DNA from: Alcanivoracaceae bacterium | Lineage (GTDB): Bacteria > Pseudomonadota > Gammaproteobacteria > Pseudomonadales > Alcanivoracaceae | NCBI GenBank assembly: GCA_002706085.1 | Contig: PAJO01000061.1 | Location: 1 to 33,134, forward strand | DNA length: 33,134 nucleotides | Direction: 5' to 3' | Translations under genes and position numbers: made by a program | Notes under the pieces: generated by a model | Seen by the model: the letters and a program-made list of their open reading frames with translations, nothing else | Database searches by the model: none | Told to the model about the DNA's origin: nothing | In this document: piece after piece, positions 15,286-23,030 of the stretch | How the letters are laid out: every line of letters starts with the position of its first letter | How positions within the stretch are numbered: the stretch's first letter is position 1

Positions 15286-18214
15286 TGTCAGTGAGCTGAT
15301 TGCCATCGCCGGTGGCTACCTGCTGTTTCTTTTCTTTGTTGCCTGGATCACCGAGCGCGGCTGGCTGCCGGCACACTGGGTGCGCCACCCCGCCGTGTAT
15401 GTGTTTTCCCTCGGGGTCTATGCCAGCGCCTGGGCGGTGTATGGCTCGGTAGGCTACGCCTACCAGTACGGCTACAACTTCCTGTCCTACTTTCTGGGTA
15501 TCTCCGGCGTATTCCTGCTGGCCCCCATCCTGCTGGCCCCGATCCTGCGCCTGACGGCCACTTACCAGCTCAGCTCCCTCGCTGACCTGTTCGCCTTCCG
15601 TTACCGCAGCCGCATGGCCGGGGCCATGACCACCATCATCATGCTGATTGGTGTGCTGCCGCTGCTTGCCTTGCAGCTCAAGGCAGTGGCGGAATCAATC
15701 CAGATCCTCAGTGGCACTGATGATCCTCGCTCACTGGCCGCGGGCTTCTGCATGATGATGGTGATCTTCGCCATCCTGTTTGGCGCCCGCCACGCCACCG
15801 CCCGGGAAAAACACGAAGGGCTGGTGGTAGCCATTGCCACAGAATCGCTGATCAAGCTGGTGGCCTTCGGCGCGGTGGCACTGCTCGGTTTGTACGGTGT
15901 TTTCGACGGCCCGGAAAGTTTGGGTCAGTGGCTGGACGATCACCCTGAGATGCTGTCGCGACTGTATTACCCACTACAGGATGGCACCTGGCATTCCATG
16001 ATCATGGCGTTTTTTGTTTCCGCCGTGGTACTGCCACATATGTTCTACATGGCCTTCACTGAGAACCTGAATCCACGGGCACTGATTACTGCCAGCTGGG
16101 CGCTGCCACTGATGTTTCTGGTCATGGCCCTGTGTGTTCCCGTGATTCTGTGGGCTGCCGCCGCCAGCAACGCCCCCACTTCGCCCGATTACTATGCGCT
16201 GGGCATTGGCCTGGTGACCGGCGGGCACGGGGCTGTGCTGGGCTACCTGGCCGGCCTGGCTGGCGCCAGCGGCATGCTGATCGTAGCCACTCTGGCGCTG
16301 TCAGGCATGTGCCTCAATCATCTGGTGTTGCCGGCCAGCCCGCTGCATCAGGGTCAGAACCTGTATCGCAACCTGCTATGGACACGGCGCATTCTGATCG
16401 CCGCGATTCTGGCACTGGCCTATCTGTTCTACCGCTTTACGGGTGCCGGCCATACCCTGGTGGAGCTGGGCGTATTGTCATTCGTGGCAACCCTGCAGTT
16501 CGTCCCCGGACTGATTGGTGCGTTGTTCTGGCCCAGCGGCAACCGCAACGGCCTGTTTGCCGGTCTCACCGTCGGCTTTCTCTGCTGGCTGCTATTGCTA
16601 CTGCTGCCGATCACCTACCCGAGCTGGCAACTCCCCCAGCTGATGGAATTGCTGGGAATGCGTTTTCACACCGGGCCGGACCAGTGGCACCACGTGGCCA
16701 TAGCCTCGGTCTCGGCCAATGCCCTGGTGTTCGCCATTGTTTCTATCGTCACCCCCATGTCCCGGGCGGAAAAAAACGCAGCGGAAGCCTGCGCCGTGGA
16801 CAGCCTGCGCCGCCCCTATCGCTGGGAGCTGGAAGCGAAAAGTGTCGATGATTTCATTGATGCCCTGAGCCAACCGCTGGGACCAATCACCGCCACCCGC
16901 GAAGTGGAAATGGCCTTGCGCGACCTGCGCCTTCCCCGCACCGAAACACGCCCGTACGCCCTGCGCCGGCTTCGCGACCAGCTGGAGACCAATCTGTCAG
17001 GCCTGCTCGGCCCCTCTGTTTCACATCAGTTAATGGATGATCATCTCCCCTACCTGCCCGAAGAAGAACAAAGCTCCAGCGAGGACATCCAGTTCATCGA
17101 ATCCCGTCTGGAACAATATCGCGACCGGTTGTCCGGGCTGGCCGCCGAACTCGACGGCCTGCGCCGCTTCCACCGGCAAACCCTGCTCGAACTGCCCATG
17201 GGGGTGATCTCGCTGGGGGCCGATGATGAGATCATTGGCTGGAACCAGGCGATGGAAGCGCTCACCAACATCAGCGCCGCCGATACCATCGGGTCCCGGC
17301 TTTCGGATCTGGTCGACCCTTGGGGCGAGTTCTTTACCCGTTTCAGTCGTGACGACAACCCACACCAGCCACAATTATCTCTGGAAGTGCAGGGCCAGAC
17401 CCGCTGGCTAAGCCTGCACAAGTCGTCAGTGATGGGCATCGGCACCGCCGAACAAGCCGGTGGCCAGGTACTGGTCATTGAGGACATCACCGAACTGCGC
17501 CACATGGAAGCACACCTTGCCCACAATGAACGGCTGGCTTCCATCGGTCGTCTGGCCGCCGGGGTTGCCCATGAAATTGGCAACCCGGTCACCGCTATTG
17601 CCTGCCTGGCGCAAAACCTGGACAGCGAAAGCGATGCCGAAGAGCAACTGGAAACCAGCCAGCAAATTCTCGAACAGACCCGGCGCATTACCCGTATTGT
17701 GGAATCGCTGGTGACCTTCAGTCATTCCGGCGGCATCAAGCAAAGCGCCCATCATGTCCCGGTCAATGTTCGCGACACCGTGGATGAAGCGATTTCCTTA
17801 TTGCTTCTCGATCCGGACCATCGCCTGCAGCAATTCGAAAATCACTGCGCCAGCGACGGCTGGGCCCACGGCGACCCTCAACGCCTGCTCCAGGTATTCA
17901 TCAACTTGCTCGGCAATGCCGCCGATGCCTGTACAGCGGAACAGGCCATTCGCATTTATTGCGAAGAGACCGAAGCCTATCTGGAAGTGCGCGTGGAAGA
18001 TCAGGGGCACGGCATCCCTGAGGGGATGCACGACACGCTTTTCGAACCCTTCGCCACCAGTAAAGCACCAGGGCGAGGCACCGGGCTTGGGTTGGCGCTG
18101 GTTTACAGTATTATCGAAGAGCACTTTGGCAGCATCAGTGTGGAAAGCCCGATCTGTGATGCCGGTGGTACCCGCTTCATTATCCGGCTACCGATTCACG
18201 CCGCTTCCCTGTAG
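15269..18214 (+). CDS. cbrA: Sensor histidine kinase CbrA with SLC5-type transporter domain
   Basis: Membrane sensor of the CbrAB two-component system governing carbon/nitrogen balance and catabolite repression. 981 residues from ATG 15269 (15275 is equally possible; a TTG at 15254 is not needed). Residues 1 to about 510 form a sodium/solute-symporter-like module with about 13 helices. A connecting region (about 515-630) probably contains the STAC domain, followed by a PAS domain (LPMGVISLGADDEIIGWNQAME, about 640-740), a HisKA domain with phospho-acceptor His768 in GVAHEIGNP, and an HATPase domain with N-box INLLGNAADAC, VEDQGHGIP and GRGTGLGLALV. All kinase motifs are intact. Pseudomonas CbrA can move histidine, but its signal is less clear. 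The gap to cbrB is 55 bp, so they are one operon. Confidence 0.93.
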   Translation: MSMVYSVSELIAIAGGYLLFLFFVAWITERGWLPAHWVRHPAVYVFSLGVYASAWAVYGSVGYAYQYGYNFLSYFLGISGVFLLAPILLAPILRLTATYQLSSLADLFAFRYRSRMAGAMTTIIMLIGVLPLLALQLKAVAESIQILSGTDDPRSLAAGFCMMMVIFAILFGARHATAREKHEGLVVAIATESLIKLVAFGAVALLGLYGVFDGPESLGQWLDDHPEMLSRLYYPLQDGTWHSMIMAFFVSAVVLPHMFYMAFTENLNPRALITASWALPLMFLVMALCVPVILWAAAASNAPTSPDYYALGIGLVTGGHGAVLGYLAGLAGASGMLIVATLALSGMCLNHLVLPASPLHQGQNLYRNLLWTRRILIAAILALAYLFYRFTGAGHTLVELGVLSFVATLQFVPGLIGALFWPSGNRNGLFAGLTVGFLCWLLLLLLPITYPSWQLPQLMELLGMRFHTGPDQWHHVAIASVSANALVFAIVSIVTPMSRAEKNAAEACAVDSLRRPYRWELEAKSVDDFIDALSQPLGPITATREVEMALRDLRLPRTETRPYALRRLRDQLETNLSGLLGPSVSHQLMDDHLPYLPEEEQSSSEDIQFIESRLEQYRDRLSGLAAELDGLRRFHRQTLLELPMGVISLGADDEIIGWNQAMEALTNISAADTIGSRLSDLVDPWGEFFTRFSRDDNPHQPQLSLEVQGQTRWLSLHKSSVMGIGTAEQAGGQVLVIEDITELRHMEAHLAHNERLASIGRLAAGVAHEIGNPVTAIACLAQNLDSESDAEEQLETSQQILEQTRRITRIVESLVTFSHSGGIKQSAHHVPVNVRDTVDEAISLLLLDPDHRLQQFENHCASDGWAHGDPQRLLQVFINLLGNAADACTAEQAIRIYCEETEAYLEVRVEDQGHGIPEGMHDTLFEPFATSKAPGRGTGLGLALVYSIIEEHFGSISVESPICDAGGTRFIIRLPIHAASL

Positions 18215-18269
18215 GGTTGAGCTGCAACAGTTTTCCTGACGCCAGGTCAGTACAGGATACAGCGAGAAC

Positions 18270-19598
18270 ATGAGTCACATTCTTATTGTTGAAGACGAGC
18301 CAGTGATTCGCGGTGCATTGCGTAAACTGCTCGAACGCCACGACCATTCCGTCACTGAAGCCGACTCCGTCGAGCAAGCGCGCGACAATAATCTGAATCA
18401 GTTTGACCTCATTATCAGCGACCTGCGCCTGCCGGGCGAACCGGGCACAACCCTGATCGAGATCGCAGGCAGCACCCCGGTACTGATCATGACCAGCTAT
18501 GCCAGTCTGCGATCTGCTGTGGATGCCATGCGCCAGGGAGCGGTGGACTACATTCCCAAGCCCTTTGATCACGACGAAATGCTGATTGCCGTGGACAGGG
18601 TATTAAAAGAAGGCCGACTCAACCGCGGCAACCGTGCCCTGCGCCGGGATCTGGAGCGCAGCTACCCGGTCAACAACATGGTCGGCAGCAGTGAGGCCAT
18701 GGAAGAGCTGAAACACCGCATCAGCCGTGTCGGTCCCACCAACACACCTGTGCTGATCATGGGGGAAGCCGGCACCGGCAAGGAGCTGACCGCTCGAGCG
18801 CTGCATGAGCAGAGCGAGCGCGCCAACGGCCCCTTGGTGTCAGTGCAATGTGCCGCCCTGCCCAAGACCCTGCAACTCACCGAGCTGTTCGGCGATGAAG
18901 ACACCGCCGGGCGCATCGAAGAAGCAGATGGGGGCACCCTTTTTCTGGATGAAATCGGCGAACTCACCAGCGATGCACAAAGCCGCCTCCTAACCCTGCT
19001 AACTCATCACGAAATTCATCGTCAGGGCTCCCTCGCCCCACGCAAGGTCGATGTGCGTATCTTGGTCAGCAGCCAGCTGGACCTGCCAAGCCGGGTGGCC
19101 GATGGCCATTTCCGCCAGGATCTCTATTACCGCCTGAACGTCATGGAGCTTACCCTGCCCCCGCTGCGCGAACGCCAGGACGATATCGATACGCTTGCCG
19201 ATGCACTGCTCTCACGTGGATGCGAGAAACTGAACCGCCACGACCTCGTCTTTACCGACGCCGCACGCCAGGCCATGCACAGTTATAGCTGGCCGGGGAA
19301 TGTGCGCGAGCTAGAGAATGTCATCGAGCGGGCCATCATCCTCTGCGAAGAGGACGGTATCGGGCCGGCGCAACTGGGCCTGAACCCCAACCGCACCCCG
19401 CAACGGGTCAGCCGCGCCAGTCTGGACCCCAGTGAAGACCTGTCACTGGAGGATTATTTCACCCGCTTTGTCATGGAAAACCAGGACAGCATGACGGAAA
19501 CCGAGCTAGCCCAGAAACTCGGCATTAGCCGAAAAAGCCTGTGGGAACGTCGCCAACGTCTTGGAATTCCTAGAAAAAAGGCCGGCAGCCGCCGTTAA
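18270..19598 (+). CDS. cbrB: NtrC-type response regulator CbrB, lacking the GAFTGA loop
   Basis: 442 residues: receiver domain (acidic pocket Glu8-Asp9-Glu10, phospho-acceptor Asp51, Thr75, Lys97), AAA+ domain with Walker A GEAGTGKE (165-172) and Walker B GGTLFLDEIG (221-230), YYRLNVMELTLPPLRER with arginine-finger region, and a Fis-type HTH at the end (ETELAQKLGISRKSLWERRQ). Position after cbrA and before crcZ/pcnB identifies it. The oddity is between ELFGDE (205-210) and AGRIEEA (from 213): the about ten residues that normally hold GAFTGA, the loop that touches sigma54, are missing. ATPase residues otherwise look whole. Either this CbrB works through another contact or with sigma70. The ribosome site is weak. 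Confidence 0.92.
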   Translation: MSHILIVEDEPVIRGALRKLLERHDHSVTEADSVEQARDNNLNQFDLIISDLRLPGEPGTTLIEIAGSTPVLIMTSYASLRSAVDAMRQGAVDYIPKPFDHDEMLIAVDRVLKEGRLNRGNRALRRDLERSYPVNNMVGSSEAMEELKHRISRVGPTNTPVLIMGEAGTGKELTARALHEQSERANGPLVSVQCAALPKTLQLTELFGDEDTAGRIEEADGGTLFLDEIGELTSDAQSRLLTLLTHHEIHRQGSLAPRKVDVRILVSSQLDLPSRVADGHFRQDLYYRLNVMELTLPPLRERQDDIDTLADALLSRGCEKLNRHDLVFTDAARQAMHSYSWPGNVRELENVIERAIILCEEDGIGPAQLGLNPNRTPQRVSRASLDPSEDLSLEDYFTRFVMENQDSMTETELAQKLGISRKSLWERRQRLGIPRKKAGSRR

Positions 19599-19720
19599 GC
19601 CATCCTCTGGGACCGTCCACCCGGCAGTACGCCATTGACCGGAGATTCCACACCGCCGGTCTCTACTGCCAAACAGAATTTTTCTTGCTGGCCTGCGCTG
19701 AAACGGCGAAAACGTGACCT

Positions 19721-19781
19721 GTTACCTCATTTGAGTAGCAAGTGTTACCGCACTACTCAGGAAAGTAACAACTTCGTTACC
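19721..19781. promoter_or_regulatory. Candidate CbrB enhancer: four GTTAC/GTAAC half-sites
   Basis: TGTTACC occurs at 19720-19726 and 19743-19749, GTAAC at 19765-19769 and GTTACC at 19776-19781. The first and third, with TGAGTAG (19732-19738) and CTACTCA (19753-19759) between them, make an imperfect 49-bp dyad. The last two form their own GTAAC-N6-GTTAC palindrome. The cluster lies 100-150 bp before the first CA motif of the sRNA, where an upstream activating site would be expected. Confidence 0.6.
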
Positions 19782-19879
19782 TTGGTGAGGGGGTTTTTAA
19801 GGGGATTTCTGAGAAAGCATTGCAAGGCATTGTTTCTGTTATGGTTTTTGGTTTGTTGCATTGCCAGGGGTGTACGGGC

Positions 19880-20088
19880 ACTATGAATCCCACGCCAGCA
19901 AACAACAAAAACAACGGCGTAAACGGCTCAACAATAACAACAAGAAAGAAGAAGAATAATTTCACGAGCCAATGCAGTGCTGCTGCAACTGATGATTGCA
20001 GCGACAAGGCAGAAAACAACACAAACAATAATAACAACAGAATCAGCGCAAAATATGGGAGTCACAACTTCGGTTGTGGCTCCTTTTT
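19880..20088 (+). ncRNA. crcZ: CrcZ-like Hfq/Crc-sequestering small RNA
   Basis: In Pseudomonas, CrcZ lies between cbrB and pcnB, is activated by CbrB, and titrates Hfq-Crc through CA-rich motifs to relieve catabolite repression. Here the same gap carries three clusters that match AAYAAYAA: 19899-19915 (AACAACAA), 19929-19944 (AACAATAA, AATAACAA, AACAACAA overlapping) and 20013-20039 (AACAATAA, AATAATAA, AATAACAA overlapping). A perfect 7-bp hairpin (GCTGCAA 19982-19988, TTGCAGC 19996-20002) separates the last two, and the RNA ends in a strong terminator. The 5' end is not fixed; the first motif suggests about 19870-19895, giving about 200 nt, half the length of P. aeruginosa CrcZ. A weak sigma70-like pair (TTGCCA 19861-19866, TATGAA 19882-19887, spacer only 15) is the best promoter I see. 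Confidence 0.82.
20058..20088 (+). terminator. Rho-independent terminator of the CrcZ-like RNA
   Basis: An 11-bp stem (GGAGTCACAAC 20058-20068 with GTTGTGGCTCC 20073-20083, one G-T pair), UUCG tetraloop and five T. It is the strongest terminator in the window. Confidence 0.92.
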
Positions 20089-20197
20089 ACTTTGTGGCGC
20101 AGGGCCATTCCCGAGTATACGCCAGGAACGTCTCACTTGGCGATAAAAAGTGCTACCATCGCCGCTTCACAGCTTTTAACGAGTCACACGCCACCTA

Positions 20198-21634
20198 ATG
20201 CTCTCTCAGCTAACCAGCACGCCCGTTGTGGCGACTGTCATCGCGATCCTCGCTGTTGCCCTGATCGCTCTGTTCATTGTGACGCAACGACGACGGAGAA
20301 GTTCCTCGCCGCAAGAAGAATTTATGCCTTCTGTGCAGATCATTCCCCGCGACCAGCATCCTATCTCCCGGCAGCAGGTCTCACGCGCCGCACTCAACGT
20401 GCTGTACGGCCTGCACAAGGCCGGTTTCGAGGCATTTCTGGTCGGCGGCTGTCTGCGTGACATCCTTAGCGGCCGCGAGCCCAAGGATTTCGACGTGGCT
20501 ACCGATGCCACACCAGAGCAGGTCAATCGCCTGTTCAAGCGCAGCCGGATCATTGGCCGCCGCTTTCAGATTGTGCATGTCCGTTTTGGCCGAGAGGTCA
20601 TTGAGGTTTCTACCTTCCGGGCCATGAACACTGACGACAACCCGGACAAACAACAGCATCACGCCCATGAAGAAACCGGGCTGGTACTGCGTGACAATAC
20701 CTGGGGCAGCATTGAGGAAGATGCCCTACGCAGGGATTTCACCATCAACGCCCTGTACTACAACATTGCTGATTTCAGCCTGCACGACTTCACCGGCAGC
20801 ATGCAGGATATCAACGATCAGGTGATTCACCTGATCGGCGATGCCCAGACCCGTTACCGGGAGGACCCGGTCCGTATGCTGCGCGCCGCACGCTTTGCCG
20901 CCAAGTTGGACTTCCATATCGATCCGGCCACGGCCGATCCGATTCCCGAGCTCGCCGAGCTGTTGCTGCAGGTTCCGGCTGCCCGGCTGTTTGATGAAGT
21001 GCTCAAGCTATTCCTCAGCGGCCATGCCCGCGCCTCCTATGAGCAGCTGCAACAGCTCAACCTGTTCCGCTTCCTGTTCCCGGAAACCCAACAGGCCCTC
21101 GAAGGGGAGCAAGGCCAGATCTGGGAAACCATGCTGCTCGCAGCCATGGACAATACCGATCGCCGCCTGGAAGCGGACAAGCCCGTCACTCCGGCCTTTA
21201 TCTATGCCGTATTGCTGTGGCCCGTCATCCAGCAGCGCCTGGGAGGCTACCTGTCCAGCGGTCTGCCGCCGGCACAAGCCCTGCACAAGGCCGCTACCCG
21301 TGCGCTCAATCAGCAGATTCAGCACACCGCCATCCCGCGCCGTTTCTCCACCGTGATGCGGGAAATGTGGGAACTGCAATTCCGCCTGGACAAACGCGCA
21401 GGCCGCCGGGCCGACGCTTTGATGGAGCACCCCCGCTTCCGGGCCGCCTACGATTTCCTGCTGCTGCGTGAGCAGGCTGGGGAGATAAACCCGGGCCTGG
21501 GCGACTGGTGGACCCGTTACCAGGAAGAGGACGAAACCGGCCGTCGCGACATGATCACCCAGCTTGGCAACCAGGGAGGCACTGGCAAACGCCGTCGACG
21601 TCGCCGCCCTCGCAAGCCCAAGGCAGAAGGTTAA
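20198..21634 (+). CDS. pcnB: Poly(A) polymerase I with a predicted N-terminal membrane segment
   Basis: PAP I adds 3' poly(A) tails that promote RNA decay. 478 residues. The nucleotidyltransferase head has FLVGGCLRDIL (about 78-88) and KDFDVATDATPEQV with the DxD metal ligands; then RRFQIVHVRFGREVIEVSTFR, the RRDFTINALYYN motif, DPVRMLRAARFAAKLDF, and a basic tail (GKRRRRRRPRKPKAEG). These separate it from CCA-adding enzymes by synteny and tail. Residues about 10-28 (VVATVIAILAVALIALFIV) are a clear hydrophobic helix followed by RRRR, which predicts anchoring in the inner membrane with the enzyme in the cytoplasm. A start at ATG 20324 would remove this helix; neither start has a strong ribosome site. 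Follows crcZ as in pseudomonads. Confidence 0.92.
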   Translation: MLSQLTSTPVVATVIAILAVALIALFIVTQRRRRSSSPQEEFMPSVQIIPRDQHPISRQQVSRAALNVLYGLHKAGFEAFLVGGCLRDILSGREPKDFDVATDATPEQVNRLFKRSRIIGRRFQIVHVRFGREVIEVSTFRAMNTDDNPDKQQHHAHEETGLVLRDNTWGSIEEDALRRDFTINALYYNIADFSLHDFTGSMQDINDQVIHLIGDAQTRYREDPVRMLRAARFAAKLDFHIDPATADPIPELAELLLQVPAARLFDEVLKLFLSGHARASYEQLQQLNLFRFLFPETQQALEGEQGQIWETMLLAAMDNTDRRLEADKPVTPAFIYAVLLWPVIQQRLGGYLSSGLPPAQALHKAATRALNQQIQHTAIPRRFSTVMREMWELQFRLDKRAGRRADALMEHPRFRAAYDFLLLREQAGEINPGLGDWWTRYQEEDETGRRDMITQLGNQGGTGKRRRRRRPRKPKAEG

Positions 21635-21655
21635 ACCCCCTTTCAGGCAGGCTCC

Positions 21656-22159
21656 ATGCAGGCATTTATCGGACTTGGCAGCAATCTGGATCAGCCGGCA
21701 CAGCGGCTGATCAGCGCCCTGCATGCTCTGCAGCGGCTGCCCGGCATCGATCTGCTCAGTCACTCCCGGCTCTATCGCAGCGCCCCGATCGGCCCTCAGG
21801 ACCAACCTGATTACGTCAATGCCGTCGCCCGGTTACAGGTCAACGGCACGCCCCACCAGCTACTTCACACCCTCCAGGCCCTGGAGCTGGCCGCTGGCCG
21901 CCAACGGCTTCGGCACTGGGGCGAGCGCACGCTGGATCTGGATATCCTGTTATTGGACAGCCAGCACATCGACGCCCCTGACCTGCACGTTCCCCACCCA
22001 CAGATGACTTGTCGGGCCTTTGTACTGCAGCCACTACTGGAGATTGCCCCCGGCGCCCTCTTGCCGGACGGCACCGCACTGAGTAGTTTTCTGGAAGAGG
22101 TGGCCGAGCAGGCCGTGACCCCGATGTCAGAACTGGACAGAGATGCACTCATTGAATGA
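21656..22159 (+). CDS. folK: 2-amino-4-hydroxy-6-hydroxymethyldihydropteridine pyrophosphokinase
   Basis: HPPK transfers pyrophosphate from ATP to the pterin alcohol in folate synthesis. 167 residues. Seen: IGLGSNLDQPAQ (residues 5-16), SRLYRSAPIGPQDQPDYVNAVARL (pterin-binding), and WGERTLDLDILLLD with the metal-binding DLD, followed by VPHPQMTCRAFVLQPLLEIAP. All are family hallmarks. It starts 21 bp after pcnB and overlaps the next gene by 17 bp, so it is in the same transcript. Confidence 0.95.
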   Translation: MQAFIGLGSNLDQPAQRLISALHALQRLPGIDLLSHSRLYRSAPIGPQDQPDYVNAVARLQVNGTPHQLLHTLQALELAAGRQRLRHWGERTLDLDILLLDSQHIDAPDLHVPHPQMTCRAFVLQPLLEIAPGALLPDGTALSSFLEEVAEQAVTPMSELDRDALIE

Positions 22160-22844
22160 GACAACCCTGAACGAACGGATCGAACAGCGCCGCCGTGTGG
22201 GCAGCCTGCCACGCTTTATCGCCGTGGAAGGCCCCATTGGCGCGGGCAAGACCAGTCTGGCCAAACGGCTTGCCATGACCTTCGGTTATGACCTTCTTCT
22301 CGAGCAGGCGGAAGAAAACCCCTTCCTGACCCGCTTTTATCAGGATCCGGCCCGCTACGCCTTGCAGACGGAACTGTTCTTCCTGTTTCAGCGCGCCGAC
22401 CAGCTACGCCAGATCCAGCAGCAGGACCTGTTTGCCGGACCCCGCATCGCGGATTTCCTGATCGACAAAAACCGCCTGTTTGCCGAGGTCACCCTGGACG
22501 AGGACGAGTTCGAGTTATACCGGAACGTGGATGACCATCTCACCGTCGATGCCCCGCAACCGGATCTGGTGATCTACCTGCAGGCACCATCCCCGGTGCT
22601 ACGCCAACGCATCACCCGCCGTGGCAATGACTTCGAGCAGCGGATCCAGGGGGACTATCTGGACCGCCTGAGCAATGCCTACACCGAGTTTTTCCACTTC
22701 TATGACCGCGCGCCACTGCTGATTGTCAACGCCGCCGAGATTGATCTGGTCAGTCACGACCGGGATTATCAGCAACTGGTCAGCGAGCTGCTGGACATCC
22801 GTTCCGGGCGCCACTATTTTAACCCCCGGCCGCTGGTCGACTGA
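22143..22844 (+). CDS. Deoxynucleoside kinase family protein
   Basis: A 233-residue P-loop kinase of the deoxyadenosine/deoxyguanosine kinase group, which phosphorylates salvaged deoxynucleosides. Walker A is GPIGAGKTS (residues 30-38). Other family marks are NPFLTRFYQDPARYALQTELFFLFQRADQLRQI, a FLIDKNRLFAEVTL segment, DLVIYLQAPSPVLRQRITRRGNDFE (lid with arginines) and YTEFFHFYDRAPLLIVNA. The substrate is not resolved. It overlaps folK by 17 bp. ATG 22143 is preceded by weak GAG; a GTG at 22197 would still keep the P-loop. It lies between folK and panB, as an addition to the basic pseudomonad order. Confidence 0.82.
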   Translation: MHSLNETTLNERIEQRRRVGSLPRFIAVEGPIGAGKTSLAKRLAMTFGYDLLLEQAEENPFLTRFYQDPARYALQTELFFLFQRADQLRQIQQQDLFAGPRIADFLIDKNRLFAEVTLDEDEFELYRNVDDHLTVDAPQPDLVIYLQAPSPVLRQRITRRGNDFEQRIQGDYLDRLSNAYTEFFHFYDRAPLLIVNAAEIDLVSHDRDYQQLVSELLDIRSGRHYFNPRPLVD

Positions 22845-22850
22845 AAACGG

Positions 22851-23000
22851 GCTACACGCCACAAGCTGCAAGCTACAACGCGACAGGCTTCTGTTTGCTC
22901 TTAAGCCTAGGAAGCCGCGATCAAGTCTGTACGCGGGCCCCTGCGCCCCAAAACCTGACAGACTAGACCGTGTTGTAGCTTGCAGCTTGAAGCTTGCAGC
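22851..23000. repeat. Inverted heptamer arrays between the deoxynucleoside kinase gene and panB
   Basis: Left arm GCTACAC, GCCACAA, GCTGCAA, GCTACAA (22851-22878); right arm TTGTAGC, TTGCAGC, TTGAAGC, TTGCAGC (22973-23000). Arms are complementary; the spacer is 94 bp. The left arm starts 7 bp after the kinase stop, and the right ends 19 bp before the panB ribosome site. Confidence 0.88.
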
Positions 23001-23030
23001 TCGCCCCTGAATTTCCCTGGGAGGTTTCCC

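Larger units (their letters stand above)
19599..20197. other. cbrB-pcnB intergenic region (sRNA locus)
   Basis: 599 bp without a convincing protein gene. It contains a GTTAC-repeat dyad (19721-19781), a T/G-rich presumed promoter stretch (19790-19890), the CrcZ-like RNA, its terminator (20058-20088) and about 110 bp of pcnB leader. A 108-codon open frame at 19820-20146 is an artefact of the CA-rich RNA. Confidence 0.8.

Noticed and set aside
19820-20146. A 108-codon open frame across the CrcZ-like RNA
   Set aside because: The Asn/Thr-rich product reflects the CA motifs, the frame runs through a strong terminator, and there is no domain.
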